DNA of 16,054 nt from Erythrobacter sp. GTDB lineage: Bacteria; Pseudomonadota; Alphaproteobacteria; Sphingomonadales; Sphingomonadaceae. The stretch spans positions 1 through 16,054 of the forward strand of contig JANQTR010000067.1 of NCBI GenBank assembly GCA_030731635.1. The letters are read 5' to 3'. A program made the translations under genes and the position numbers. Shown in pieces: positions 7,809 through 14,312 of this stretch. The number at the start of each line of letters is the position of its first letter. The stretch's first letter is position 1. The notes beneath the pieces are model-generated. The model was not told the DNA's origin. It was given only the letters and a program-made list of their open reading frames with translations, and searched no databases.

Positions 7809-9032
7809 TTATGCCTGGCTGGCCATTTCCTTTTCGAGGTTCTGCGCAACCGTCTCGAAGAACTGCTCGGTGGTCTGCCATGCCTGACCCGGGCCGATCA
7901 GCAGCGCCAGATCCTTGGTCATGTGGCCGTTTTCGACCGTCTGGATGCAGACGCGCTCCAGCGTTTCGGCAAACTTGACCACATCAGGGGTGCCATCAAA
8001 CTTGCCACGATACATCAACCCGCGGGTCCATGCGAAGATCGAGGCGATCGGGTTGGTGCTGGTTGCCTTGCCCTGCTGGTGCTGGCGATAGTGGCGGGTG
8101 ACGGTGCCGTGCGCGGCTTCGGCTTCGACAGTCTTGCCATCGGGGCTGAGCAGTACGGAGGTCATCAGGCCAAGCGAGCCGAAGCCCTGCGCCACGGTGT
8201 CCGATTGAACATCGCCGTCATAGTTCTTGCACGCCCAAACGAACTTGCCGCTCCACTTCAGGGCCGAGGCGACCATGTCATCGATCAGGCGGTGTTCGTA
8301 GACCATGCCCTTGGCTTTGAATTGTTCGGCAAAGCCTTCGTTATCGAACACCTCCTGAAACAGATCCTTGAAGCGCCCGTCATAGGCTTTCATGATCGTG
8401 TTCTTGGTGGAGAGGTACACCGGCCAGCCGAGGTTGAGGCCGTAGTTGAAGCTGGCGCGGGCGAAGTCGCGGATCGAATCGTCGAGGTTGTACATCGCCA
8501 TCGCCACGCCGGCGCTGGGGAAATCGAACACGTCGAGGTCGATCTTGGTGCCATCTTCGCCATCAAACACCAGCCGCAGCTTGCCCGGTCCGGGAATCAA
8601 CGTGTCGGTCGCCTTGTACTGATCGCCGAAAGCGTGGCGGCCAACCACGATCGGATCGGTCCAGCCCGGCACCAGCCGAGGCACGTTGTCGATCACGATC
8701 GGTTCCCGGAACACCACACCGCCCAGGATGTTGCGGATGGTGCCGTTGGGCGACTTCCACATTTTCTTGAGGCCGAATTCTTCGACCCGCTGTTCATCCG
8801 GAGTGATCGTGGCGCACTTTACGCCGACGCCGTACTGCTTGATCGCATTGGCCGAATCCACGGTGACCTGATCGTCAGTCGCATCGCGGTTTTCGATCGA
8901 AAGGTCGTAATATTTCAGATCGATGTCGAGATAGGGCAGGATCAGCCTTTCGCGGATCCACTGCCAGATGATGCGGGTCATCTCGTCCCCATCAAGTTCG
9001 ACGACGGGGTTGGCGACTTTGATTTTCTGCAT
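7809..9032 (-). CDS. icd: NADP-dependent isocitrate dehydrogenase (eukaryote-type)
   Basis: Oxidatively decarboxylates isocitrate to 2-oxoglutarate with NADP+ in the TCA cycle. The 407 residues match the homodimeric subfamily that includes human IDH1/2 rather than the E. coli-type enzyme. The isocitrate-binding segment KSPNGTIRN (93-101) contains Ser94, Asn96 and Arg100; Arg109 and Arg132 complete the site. Catalytic Tyr139 (in QYK) and Lys210 (in STKNT) are present. The metal-binding region NYDGDVQSD (270-278) supplies Asp274 and Asp278, and the NADP-binding AEAAHGTVTRHYR (304-316) is intact. The start ATG at 9032 is preceded by AAGGA about 13 bases away. It is the first gene of a minus-strand run with the GNAT-nitrilase and antiporter genes. 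Three TTGCAA sites at 9145-9199 lie upstream and may be a metabolic operator. Confidence 0.98.
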   Translation of the reverse strand: MQKIKVANPVVELDGDEMTRIIWQWIRERLILPYLDIDLKYYDLSIENRDATDDQVTVDSANAIKQYGVGVKCATITPDEQRVEEFGLKKMWKSPNGTIRNILGGVVFREPIVIDNVPRLVPGWTDPIVVGRHAFGDQYKATDTLIPGPGKLRLVFDGEDGTKIDLDVFDFPSAGVAMAMYNLDDSIRDFARASFNYGLNLGWPVYLSTKNTIMKAYDGRFKDLFQEVFDNEGFAEQFKAKGMVYEHRLIDDMVASALKWSGKFVWACKNYDGDVQSDTVAQGFGSLGLMTSVLLSPDGKTVEAEAAHGTVTRHYRQHQQGKATSTNPIASIFAWTRGLMYRGKFDGTPDVVKFAETLERVCIQTVENGHMTKDLALLIGPGQAWQTTEQFFETVAQNLEKEMASQA

Positions 9033-9144
9033 GGCTGTTGCCCTATCCTTCTTGCCCTGAATACGCAGGCCGTCTGCGCAGGGCTAAATGTGATCGACAG
9101 GAAGTTGAATAAGATCCCGCGCGGGCTTTAGCAGAGGAGGCGAT

Positions 9145-9199
9145 GCTTGCAAGCGGCGCACCGGCCTGAGATTTTGCAAGTCGTATTGCAAGCGGCGCA
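9145..9199 (-). promoter_or_regulatory. Candidate operator upstream of icd: three TTGCAA sites
   Basis: Reading the plus strand, a perfect palindrome GCTTGCAAGC lies at 9145-9154, TTGCAA recurs at 9174-9179 and again at 9186-9191. The first and third sites share the 14-base direct repeat TTGCAAGCGGCGCA (9147-9160 and 9186-9199). The second and third cores are 12 bases apart centre to centre and read TTTGCAAG-N4-ATTGCAAG. This resembles the TTTGCAAA-N4-TTTGCAAA sites of the ScfR family (PccR of Rhodobacter; RamB of Corynebacterium has a related motif), which respond to short-chain acyl-CoA status. The sites lie about 113-167 bases upstream of the icd start. Binding and regulator identity are inference. 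Confidence 0.5.
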
Positions 9200-9205
9200 G
9201 GGCAC

Positions 9206-9232
9206 AAAAAAGCCCGCCGGGTAAGGGCGGGC
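9206..9232 (-). terminator. Rho-independent terminator of tRNA-Val
   Basis: On the minus strand a 7-bp stem GCCCGCC (9232-9226) / GGCGGGC (9218-9212) with a seven-base loop is followed by six T residues (9211-9206). It begins 29 bases after the 3' end of the tRNA gene and separates it from icd. Confidence 0.85.
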
Positions 9233-9261
9233 GCTTTGCAGGCAAAAAGCCATTCAGCCGA

Positions 9262-9336
9262 TGGTGGGCGTAGCAAGGATTGAACTTGCGACCCCTACGA
9301 TGTCAACATAGTGCTCTACCACTGAGCTATACGCCC
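9262..9336 (-). tRNA. tRNA-Val (anticodon GAC)
   Basis: The minus strand folds as a complete 75-base tRNA. The acceptor stem pairs GGGCGTA (9336-9330) with TACGCCC (9272-9266), followed by discriminator A and an encoded CCA (9264-9262). The D-arm contains AGCTCAGTGGTAGAGC. The anticodon stem CTATG/CGTAG (one T-G pair) encloses the loop TTGACAT, giving anticodon GAC, which reads the valine codons GUC and GUU. The T-arm contains GTTCAATCC. The terminator at 9206-9232 follows, and cpdR ends 78 bases upstream on the same strand. I see no integration duplication around it. Confidence 0.96.
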
Positions 9337-9414
9337 GCACCATCGGTTCAGCCTCTTGCGAAGCGGAGGCGGCCCTTAACGCAGCCCCGAGCAAGGTGCA
9401 AGCGATTCGAACCT

Positions 9415-9804
9415 TCAGCCGCGCACCGCCTCTGCTTCCTCAAACACCCGCTCCACTTCGAGCACGAGGTCGCGCAGGTGGAATGGTTTGGACAGCACCT
9501 TGGCAGTCGGCTGTTCGCGGCTGGCGCGCAAGGACACAGCGGCGAACCCGGTGATGAACATCACTTTGGTGCGCGGCGAGATTTCGGCGCAGCGCTGGGC
9601 GAGTTCGATCCCGTCCATTTCCGGCATCACGATGTCGGATAGCAGCAGATCGAAATCGCCGGTTTCCAGCAGCGGGATGGCTTCGGTGCCGCGGTCCACC
9701 GCGCTCACTTGATAGCCAGCATTGGTCAGCGCCCGCTCAAGATAGGTGCGCATGGCTTCTTCATCTTCGGCGAGGAGAATCCGGGGGGTGCGTGTCGATG
9801 TCAT
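9415..9804 (-). CDS. cpdR: CpdR-like single-domain response regulator (ClpXP adaptor)
   Basis: A 129-residue receiver domain without an output domain. The acidic pocket is Glu13-Asp14 (ILLAEDEEAM), the phosphoacceptor is Asp57 (LLLSDIVMPEMDG), Thr85 lies in VMFITGFAAV and Lys106 in VLSKPFHLRDLV. The last motif is the hallmark of CpdR of alphaproteobacteria. In Caulobacter, unphosphorylated CpdR primes the ClpXP protease at the cell pole for degradation of PdeA, McpA and, with further adaptors, CtrA; the CckA-ChpT pathway phosphorylates and inactivates it. Conservation of that role here is inferred. The C-terminus is AEAVRG rather than the two alanines I recall for Caulobacter CpdR. A hairpin GCGCT/AGCGC (9806-9824) sits directly before the ATG and there is no clear ribosome site. 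It is divergent from the neighbouring FGase-like gene, a pairing also seen in other alphaproteobacteria. Confidence 0.9.
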   Translation of the reverse strand: MTSTRTPRILLAEDEEAMRTYLERALTNAGYQVSAVDRGTEAIPLLETGDFDLLLSDIVMPEMDGIELAQRCAEISPRTKVMFITGFAAVSLRASREQPTAKVLSKPFHLRDLVLEVERVFEEAEAVRG

Positions 9805-9948
9805 GGCGCTAGGCTTAGCAGCGCGGGCTTAAGAAATCTTTGTGCTTGTGACCAATTGCGTCCGGGGTGGCCCGAACCGGGCCGCGCGTCACCGCAGCGT
9901 GCGATCAGGCTTTGACAGGGCCGCGCAAAGACGGCAGCACCAATCCCG

Positions 9949-10935
9949 ATGTCGCCGCCCGCCCGCACGAGCTATGATCCCCTGGCCGCTCACGCCGCGA
10001 TCCGCGCGCCGGTGACCGGCGGCTGCGTGCCGGGCCTGAATGATGCGCCCGCCTTCTCGCTCACTGCCCCGCAGCGTCTGCGGTTGCCGGTGCTGGTGGC
10101 AGTGCCCCATGCCGGCCGCGCCTATCCGCCCACCGTGCTTGACCGGATGCGCGATCCAGCGCTGGCGCAATTGCGGCTGGAAGACCGCCATGTCGACCGG
10201 ATCGGCGTGGAAATCGCCCGCCAGACCGGCGCTGCGCTGCTGGTGGCGCAGGCCCCGCGCGCCATGCTCGATCTGAACCGGGCTGAGGATGACATTGATT
10301 GGGACATGGTCGAAGGCGGTTGCCCGGCCGATCGTGCGCCCGCCGCCACTGGCTATCGCGGCAATGCCCGGGCGCGCAGCGGGCTGGGGCTGGTGCCGCG
10401 CCGTCTGCCGGGGTCGGGTGAAATCTGGCGCGGTCGGCTCGCGCCGGAAGAGCTCGCGGCGCGGATCGCCGGGATCCACCGGGCCTATCACACCGCGCTT
10501 GACCAACAGCTTGCCCGAATCCGGGATGAATGGGGCGCAGCGCTGCTGATCGACCTCCATTCGATGCCGCCGCTGCGCCCGGCAGAGGGGGAGGGTAGTG
10601 CACCGGTGATTGTGTTGGGCGACCGCTTTGGGGCATCGTGCCACCATGGCTTGATCAGCCGGGCGCTCAGCCATCTTGAATCGCGCCGGGTGCTGGCAGC
10701 GCAGAACCGGCCTTATTCAGGCGGCTATGTGCTTGATCGCCACGGCGCACCGCACGGCGGGGTGCATGCACTGCAAATTGAGGTCTGCCGCGCGACCTAT
10801 CTCGACCGACGCCTGGCAGAGCCTGGCGCGGGTCTGCCGGGGATTGCCGCCATGCTGGCGGGGCTGGTGCGCGAGCTGGGGGCTGAGGCTGCGATGCTTG
10901 GCGGCGGTGAAGGCTTGTTGCACGCGGCTGAGTAG
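9949..10935 (+). CDS. N-formylglutamate amidohydrolase family protein
   Basis: A 328-residue member of the FGase family (Pfam PF05013), whose characterised members hydrolyse N-formyl-L-glutamate to glutamate and formate at the end of one histidine degradation route. Motifs in order are VPHAGRAYP (52-60), the Arg104/DLN (108-110) cluster, IDLHSMPP (201-208), PYSGGYVLDRHG (255-266) and VHALQIEVCRATYLDRR (272-288). His, Asp and Glu residues in these motifs are likely metal or substrate ligands. No other hut gene lies in the window, so a role in histidine use is not supported by context; related amidohydrolase substrates are possible. It is divergent from cpdR across 144 bases. There is no convincing ribosome site before the ATG at 9949. 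A hairpin terminator follows 18 bases after the stop. Confidence 0.9.
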   Translation: MSPPARTSYDPLAAHAAIRAPVTGGCVPGLNDAPAFSLTAPQRLRLPVLVAVPHAGRAYPPTVLDRMRDPALAQLRLEDRHVDRIGVEIARQTGAALLVAQAPRAMLDLNRAEDDIDWDMVEGGCPADRAPAATGYRGNARARSGLGLVPRRLPGSGEIWRGRLAPEELAARIAGIHRAYHTALDQQLARIRDEWGAALLIDLHSMPPLRPAEGEGSAPVIVLGDRFGASCHHGLISRALSHLESRRVLAAQNRPYSGGYVLDRHGAPHGGVHALQIEVCRATYLDRRLAEPGAGLPGIAAMLAGLVRELGAEAAMLGGGEGLLHAAE

Positions 10936-10953
10936 CCGCTCCGGAATCAGAAA

Positions 10954-10983
10954 CGGGCAGGTGGCGCATTGCCAACCTGCCCG
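10954..10983. terminator. Bidirectional terminator between convergent genes
   Basis: CGGGCAGGT-GGC (10954-10965) pairs with GCC-A-ACCTGCCCG (10971-10983), a 12-bp stem interrupted by one bulged base, with a five-base loop. It sits between the plus-strand FGase-like gene (stop at 10935) and the minus-strand SapC gene (stop at 11022). TTT follows on the minus-strand side and CATCATTT on the plus-strand side, so it could serve both genes. Confidence 0.65.
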
Positions 10984-11021
10984 CATCATTTGTCAGAACC
11001 GGGGCCGCGCCCCGGCGCAAA

Positions 11022-11810
11022 TCAGTTGAGCGTCGCCGCAGCCTCTGCCGGCACAGGCACCTTGCCCTGCGCCAGCTGCCGTTCAAAAATCGTGCGCATC
11101 AGGTTGAGCGAGAACAGGTGCGCATAGATCAGCATCAGCATGCCGTTCTTCGACAGGACTTCCAGCGTTGCTGCCGGCAGTTCGCGCATCTTGTTTTCGT
11201 CCACCATCCGGAACCCGCGGTAAACGAAGGGTTTGTCAGGCATGTCAGCGCGGGTAATCGCGATTTCGCCGTCCATCAGGATGTCTAGCTTGATCAGCTC
11301 ATCCATGAACTGCTTAGTCCGCAGCCCGGCTTCTTCGAAGCGGCGGCAGAATTCAAGCACGCCCGCAGTATATTCGGTTGGCTGACCGGCTGCATCGAAC
11401 AGCGCCTGACCATCATCACGCTTGCCAATGATACCGATGCTCGGATCAAAGCACAGCGACATATCGTCGTTGCCCTGCTGCAATTTGGCAAGGATGAAGG
11501 GATAGCGGCGCGCATAGGCGGGAAGATAGATCGCTTCGTTGATCTTCATATCATCGCCGACGAAGGTGTTGACCCCTTCGTTAAGGCCGAACAGCGCGAT
11601 CGGCAGCGGGTTGGCGCCGGCGGTGAATACGATCGGGAAATGCCGCTGGGCATCGACGAATTCGTCCGATGTCACCGGGATCGCATGGGTCGCAGCAATA
11701 TAGGCTGCGCTTTCCAGCATTCCGGCCTTCCAGTCGGCATGGTCCTTGCTGTTAAGCGGCAGCAGGTCTTTATAGAACAGCGGAAGTTGCGGTTGCGGCG
11801 CGCTGGCCAT
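11022..11810 (-). CDS. SapC family protein
   Basis: A 262-residue protein matching the SapC family (Pfam PF07277) by its pattern: the N-terminus PLFYKDLLPLNSKDHADWK, the central HFPIVFTAG and PIALFGLNEGVNTFV, then YLPAYARRYPFIL and LCFDPSIGI, and the C-terminal FVYRGFRMVDENKMRELP. The family is named after an S-layer locus protein of Campylobacter, but its biochemical role is unknown; in alphaproteobacteria it often sits near TonB-dependent receptor and flavin-dependent halogenase-like genes, none of which is seen here. It has no signal peptide or membrane segment and is probably cytoplasmic. GGAG lies about eight bases before the ATG at 11810. It lies 108 bases downstream of the FAD dehydrogenase gene on the same strand, with a weak GC hairpin between. 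Confidence 0.88.
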   Translation of the reverse strand: MASAPQPQLPLFYKDLLPLNSKDHADWKAGMLESAAYIAATHAIPVTSDEFVDAQRHFPIVFTAGANPLPIALFGLNEGVNTFVGDDMKINEAIYLPAYARRYPFILAKLQQGNDDMSLCFDPSIGIIGKRDDGQALFDAAGQPTEYTAGVLEFCRRFEEAGLRTKQFMDELIKLDILMDGEIAITRADMPDKPFVYRGFRMVDENKMRELPAATLEVLSKNGMLMLIYAHLFSLNLMRTIFERQLAQGKVPVPAEAAATLN

Positions 11811-11845
11811 GGCGTCATCTCCGGAAAAAATCGGTGGTGAAAGAT

Positions 11846-11860
11846 CCCCCCGGCAGGGGG
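11846..11860 (-). terminator. Weak hairpin between the dehydrogenase and SapC genes
   Basis: On the minus strand a 5-bp stem CCCCC/GGGGG with a five-base loop is followed by ATCTTTC rather than a clean T run. It could partly terminate transcription from the dehydrogenase gene or be a chance GC palindrome. Confidence 0.25.
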
Positions 11861-11918
11861 CTCCCCGCCGAAAGCGCGCCCCTTAAGCCTTTGCTGCGCG
11901 CCGCGCAAGCCGAGAGGG

Positions 11919-13394
11919 TCAGCGTTGCGGCGGGATGCGGAGAAGTTTCCCCGGATTGAGCAGATTGTCAGGATCAAGCGCGGCCTTGATCTGCTGCATC
12001 AATGCCAAGGCCACCGGATCGTGCAGGCGGGCAAGGTCATCCACCTTCATCTGCCCGATCCCGTGTTCAGCGCTGATCGATCCGCCCCATTGGGTGACCA
12101 GATCATAGACCCGCGCTGACACCGCCTTGCCCTCGGCCTCCTCCCACACACCGCGCGTTGATCCCGGCGGTGCGAGGATGTGGAAATGGACGTTGCCATC
12201 GCCAAGATGGCCGAAAGCAACCGCGCAGGTGCCGGGAAATTCGGCTTCTACGACGGGCGATGCCGCAAGGATAAATTCGGGCATGGCTTCAACCGGCACC
12301 GAGATATCGTGCTGCATTGCCGGGCCGATCGCCCGTTCGGCAGCCGAGATTCCGTCGCGCAAAGCCCAGAAATTGTCGGCCTGACGATCATTGGCGGCAA
12401 TCACGGCGTCGGCAATCAAGCCTTGTTCCAGCGCATGTGCCAGTCCGGCTTCCATCGCCTCACGCAAGCTGGCGCTATCGCTGACCGCAGAGACACATTC
12501 GATCAGCGCGTTCCACGGATGACGCGCGGCCAGCGGCGCGCGGGCGGTCGGTTGATGGGCGAGTACGCTATCCAGGCAATGGGCCGGGACCACTTCGAAC
12601 CCTTCAAGCGCATCGCCCAATGCGCGTTCCATCTGGCGCAGCAGCGTTCGCGCCTCGACGATCCCGCCTAGCCCGACCCACGCTGTCGCACGCCCAATCG
12701 GCGCAGGTAGCAGTCGCAGCGTGGCTGCCGAGATAATCCCCAGCGTGCCTTCGGACCCGATCAGTAACTGTTTGAGATCAAACCCCCGGTTATCCTTCTT
12801 AAGCGGTGTGAGCGTATCGAGCACGTCGCCGTTCGCAAGCACAGCTTCCAGCCCCAGCACCTGCGCACGCATGGTGCCATGGCGCAGCACCTGCGTGCCG
12901 CCGGCGTTGGTGGAAACCAGCCCGCCGATGGTTGCCGAACCTTTGCCCCCCAAGCTCAGCGGAAAACGCAGGCCGGCCGCCTCAGCGGCGTCGTGCAGAT
13001 GTTGCAGAATCACGCCTGCTTCGCACAGGACCTGGCCAGCCTCGGGGTCGAGGTTGCGGATCATGTTCATCCGCCTGAGCGACAATATCACCGCAGTCCC
13101 GCTGTCGTCCGGGGTTGCGCCGCCCGCCATCCCGCTATTGCCGCCCTGCGGGACAATCGGCACGCGGTGCGCTGCGCACAGCTTTACCAATGCGGCGACT
13201 TCATGCGTCGCGGCAGGTGAGGCCAGCGCCAGCGCGCGTCCAGTGTATCGTCCGCGCCAATCGGTCAGCCAGGCGTCCATCGCCTCGGGATCGGTCGTGA
13301 TCCCGCGCGGCCCAAGCAATTGCGCAGCTTCGTCCAAAAAGGCAGCAAACGGCGCGGCCAACGTCCGGTCGGGGGTAGATCGGGTCTCTGTCAT
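11919..13394 (-). CDS. FAD-linked D-2-hydroxyacid dehydrogenase (D-lactate / D-2-hydroxyglutarate type)
   Basis: The product has 491 residues from the ATG at 13394; an in-frame ATG at 13406 adds four. GGG five bases before 13394 slightly favours the shorter form. The N-terminal PCMH-type FAD domain contains VPQGGNSGMAGG, LSLGGKGSATIGGLVSTNAGG, RHGTMRAQVLGLEAVL and LKQLLIGSEGTLGII. The C-terminal FAD-oxidase domain has the metal and active-site motifs AFGHLGDGNVHFHI (His396, His403) and ISAEHGIGQMK (Glu443-His444), ending with DPDNLLNPGK. Family members oxidise D-lactate, D-2-hydroxyglutarate or glycolate and pass electrons to the respiratory chain or an electron-transfer flavoprotein. The PQGGNSGM signature leans toward the D-2-hydroxyglutarate/D-lactate branch, but substrate cannot be fixed from sequence. 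No glcE/glcF partner lies nearby, so it is a stand-alone subunit. Confidence 0.9.
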   Translation of the reverse strand: MTETRSTPDRTLAAPFAAFLDEAAQLLGPRGITTDPEAMDAWLTDWRGRYTGRALALASPAATHEVAALVKLCAAHRVPIVPQGGNSGMAGGATPDDSGTAVILSLRRMNMIRNLDPEAGQVLCEAGVILQHLHDAAEAAGLRFPLSLGGKGSATIGGLVSTNAGGTQVLRHGTMRAQVLGLEAVLANGDVLDTLTPLKKDNRGFDLKQLLIGSEGTLGIISAATLRLLPAPIGRATAWVGLGGIVEARTLLRQMERALGDALEGFEVVPAHCLDSVLAHQPTARAPLAARHPWNALIECVSAVSDSASLREAMEAGLAHALEQGLIADAVIAANDRQADNFWALRDGISAAERAIGPAMQHDISVPVEAMPEFILAASPVVEAEFPGTCAVAFGHLGDGNVHFHILAPPGSTRGVWEEAEGKAVSARVYDLVTQWGGSISAEHGIGQMKVDDLARLHDPVALALMQQIKAALDPDNLLNPGKLLRIPPQR

Positions 13395-13458
13395 TGTGGC
13401 CCACATGCCACAGGTCGGCGCGAATGTGCCACCTGTTTTGCAGCGGCGGTGCAGCCAG

Positions 13459-13473
13459 TTAAGGCACGGTTCA
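13459..13473. promoter_or_regulatory. Possible CtrA-type site (TTAA-N7-TTCA)
   Basis: TTAA (13459-13462), seven bases, then TTCA (13470-13473) match the CtrA consensus TTAA-N7-TTAA with one mismatch. It lies in the 171-base gap between the divergent dehydrogenase gene and the secreted-protein gene. A single degenerate match could easily be chance. Confidence 0.25.
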
Positions 13474-13565
13474 ATCGCGACTGCTAAGCCGAGGTGTGTT
13501 TTTGATATGCCAACCTGCCCTTAGCGCTTTCGCACCGGCCTTTCAGGGAGAGTGCTCTTCGCCCC

Positions 13566-14165
13566 ATGCGTAGTCTGTTCGCCTTGGCAGCGTTGCTGAC
13601 GCTGGGCGTGCCCATGATGGCGGTTGCCGATGCGTCCGCACAATCGGGCCGTCCGGCCACTTCGCCTGCGTTCAATCCGGCTGCAGCACCGCAGTGCGAT
13701 TCCGCCGGATTGAACGCAGACGCCGTGGCTGTACCGGTTGGAATTAACCCATTGTCCGCTTTTCGCAGCACCGCCACGGCACGGCAGGTACGGATTGAAC
13801 AGCGGGTGGTGGTGCGGATTGCCCCGCGCGTGCCATCGGCGCGTCAGAATCCGACCGCCGATTTGCCGCAGCGCGAACTGTCCACCCGCTTTGAAGAACG
13901 TGGCAAGGAAAAATGCGTCGCCTTGCAAGGCATCGCCGGTGTCCAGACCGGCAGCGGCAATCGTTTGGTGCTGTTCCTGCATGATCGCCGGATGATCTCG
14001 GTCAATCTTGAAAAATCATGCCGCGCCCGCGACTTCTACTCGGGCTTTTATGTCGAAAAGAGCAAGGACGGGCGCCTGTGTGTTGACCGTGACCGCCTGC
14101 AATCGCGCACCGGGGTGAGTTGCGAGGTGGAAACCATGCGCCAGCTGGTCGAAGCGAGCGACTGA
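13566..14165 (+). CDS. Secreted protein of unknown function
   Basis: I do not recognise the family. The product has 199 residues with a clear Sec signal peptide: Arg2, a hydrophobic core LFALAALLTLGVPMMAV, and a likely cleavage after ASA (residue 25). The mature protein starts with a Pro/Ala-rich low-complexity segment (26-60). A C-terminal region with KCVALQGIAGVQ (116-127), LVLFLHDRRMISVNLEKSC (134-152), FYSGFYVEKSKDGRLCVDRD (157-176) and VSCEV (184-188) looks folded and basic. Five cysteines (44, 117, 152, 172, 186) make disulfides plausible in the periplasm. GGGAGAG lies about 13 bases before the ATG, a long spacing. A perfect 15-bp inverted repeat falls within codons 34-51. It precedes the RNA helicase gene by 147 bases, with a terminator-like hairpin at its stop. 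Confidence 0.82.
   Translation: MRSLFALAALLTLGVPMMAVADASAQSGRPATSPAFNPAAAPQCDSAGLNADAVAVPVGINPLSAFRSTATARQVRIEQRVVVRIAPRVPSARQNPTADLPQRELSTRFEERGKEKCVALQGIAGVQTGSGNRLVLFLHDRRMISVNLEKSCRARDFYSGFYVEKSKDGRLCVDRDRLQSRTGVSCEVETMRQLVEASD
13667..13718. repeat. Perfect 15-bp inverted repeat inside a coding sequence
   Basis: TGCGTTCAATCCGGC (13667-13681) and its exact reverse complement (13704-13718) enclose 22 bases, which themselves contain GCAC-CGCA-GTGC. The mRNA of the secreted-protein gene would form a long hairpin over codons 34-51, just after the signal-peptide codons. CGGATTGAAC recurs at 13791-13800 and GTTCAATC also at 13469-13476. Confidence 0.85.
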
Positions 14166-14194
14166 AGAAATCTGGCGCAAGCGCGCGATTTCTT
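14165..14194 (+). terminator. Terminator-like hairpin at the end of the secreted-protein gene
   Basis: AAGAAATC (14165-14172, starting on the last base of the stop codon) pairs with GATTTCTT (14187-14194) around a GC-rich loop containing GCGC-AA-GCGC. Only GACTTTT follows, so termination may be partial and some read-through into the helicase gene is possible. Confidence 0.45.
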
Positions 14195-14312
14195 GACTTT
14201 TGCCCGCACTTGGGGGAAAGGCGCGCGGGTCCGATGCCGCGCCGACCGCGTGTGACCGGGCCAGCAATCCCGGCAGCAACCCTGCCCGCTATTTTCGGAC
14301 ACACCGCAGCGC

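Noticed and set aside
6197..7849. Upstream ATG at 7849 as start of the GNAT-nitrilase
   Set aside because: Would overlap icd by 41 bases and add a basic 20-residue extension; the ATG at 7789 has a good ribosome site.
7740..9131. 463-codon plus-strand open frame opposite icd
   Set aside because: Shadow of icd, whose active-site motifs are complete on the minus strand; no domain seen.
9398..9413. GGTTCGAATC on the minus strand, like a tRNA T-loop
   Set aside because: The flanking bases do not form a T-stem and no other tRNA arms are present; likely chance.
9912..9917. TTGACA as -35 element for the FGase-like gene
   Set aside because: The hexamer is perfect but no -10-like sequence lies 16-18 bases downstream.
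12721..13524. 267-codon plus-strand open frame opposite the FAD dehydrogenase
   Set aside because: Antisense shadow; Ser/Ala/Arg-rich and without motifs or ribosome site.
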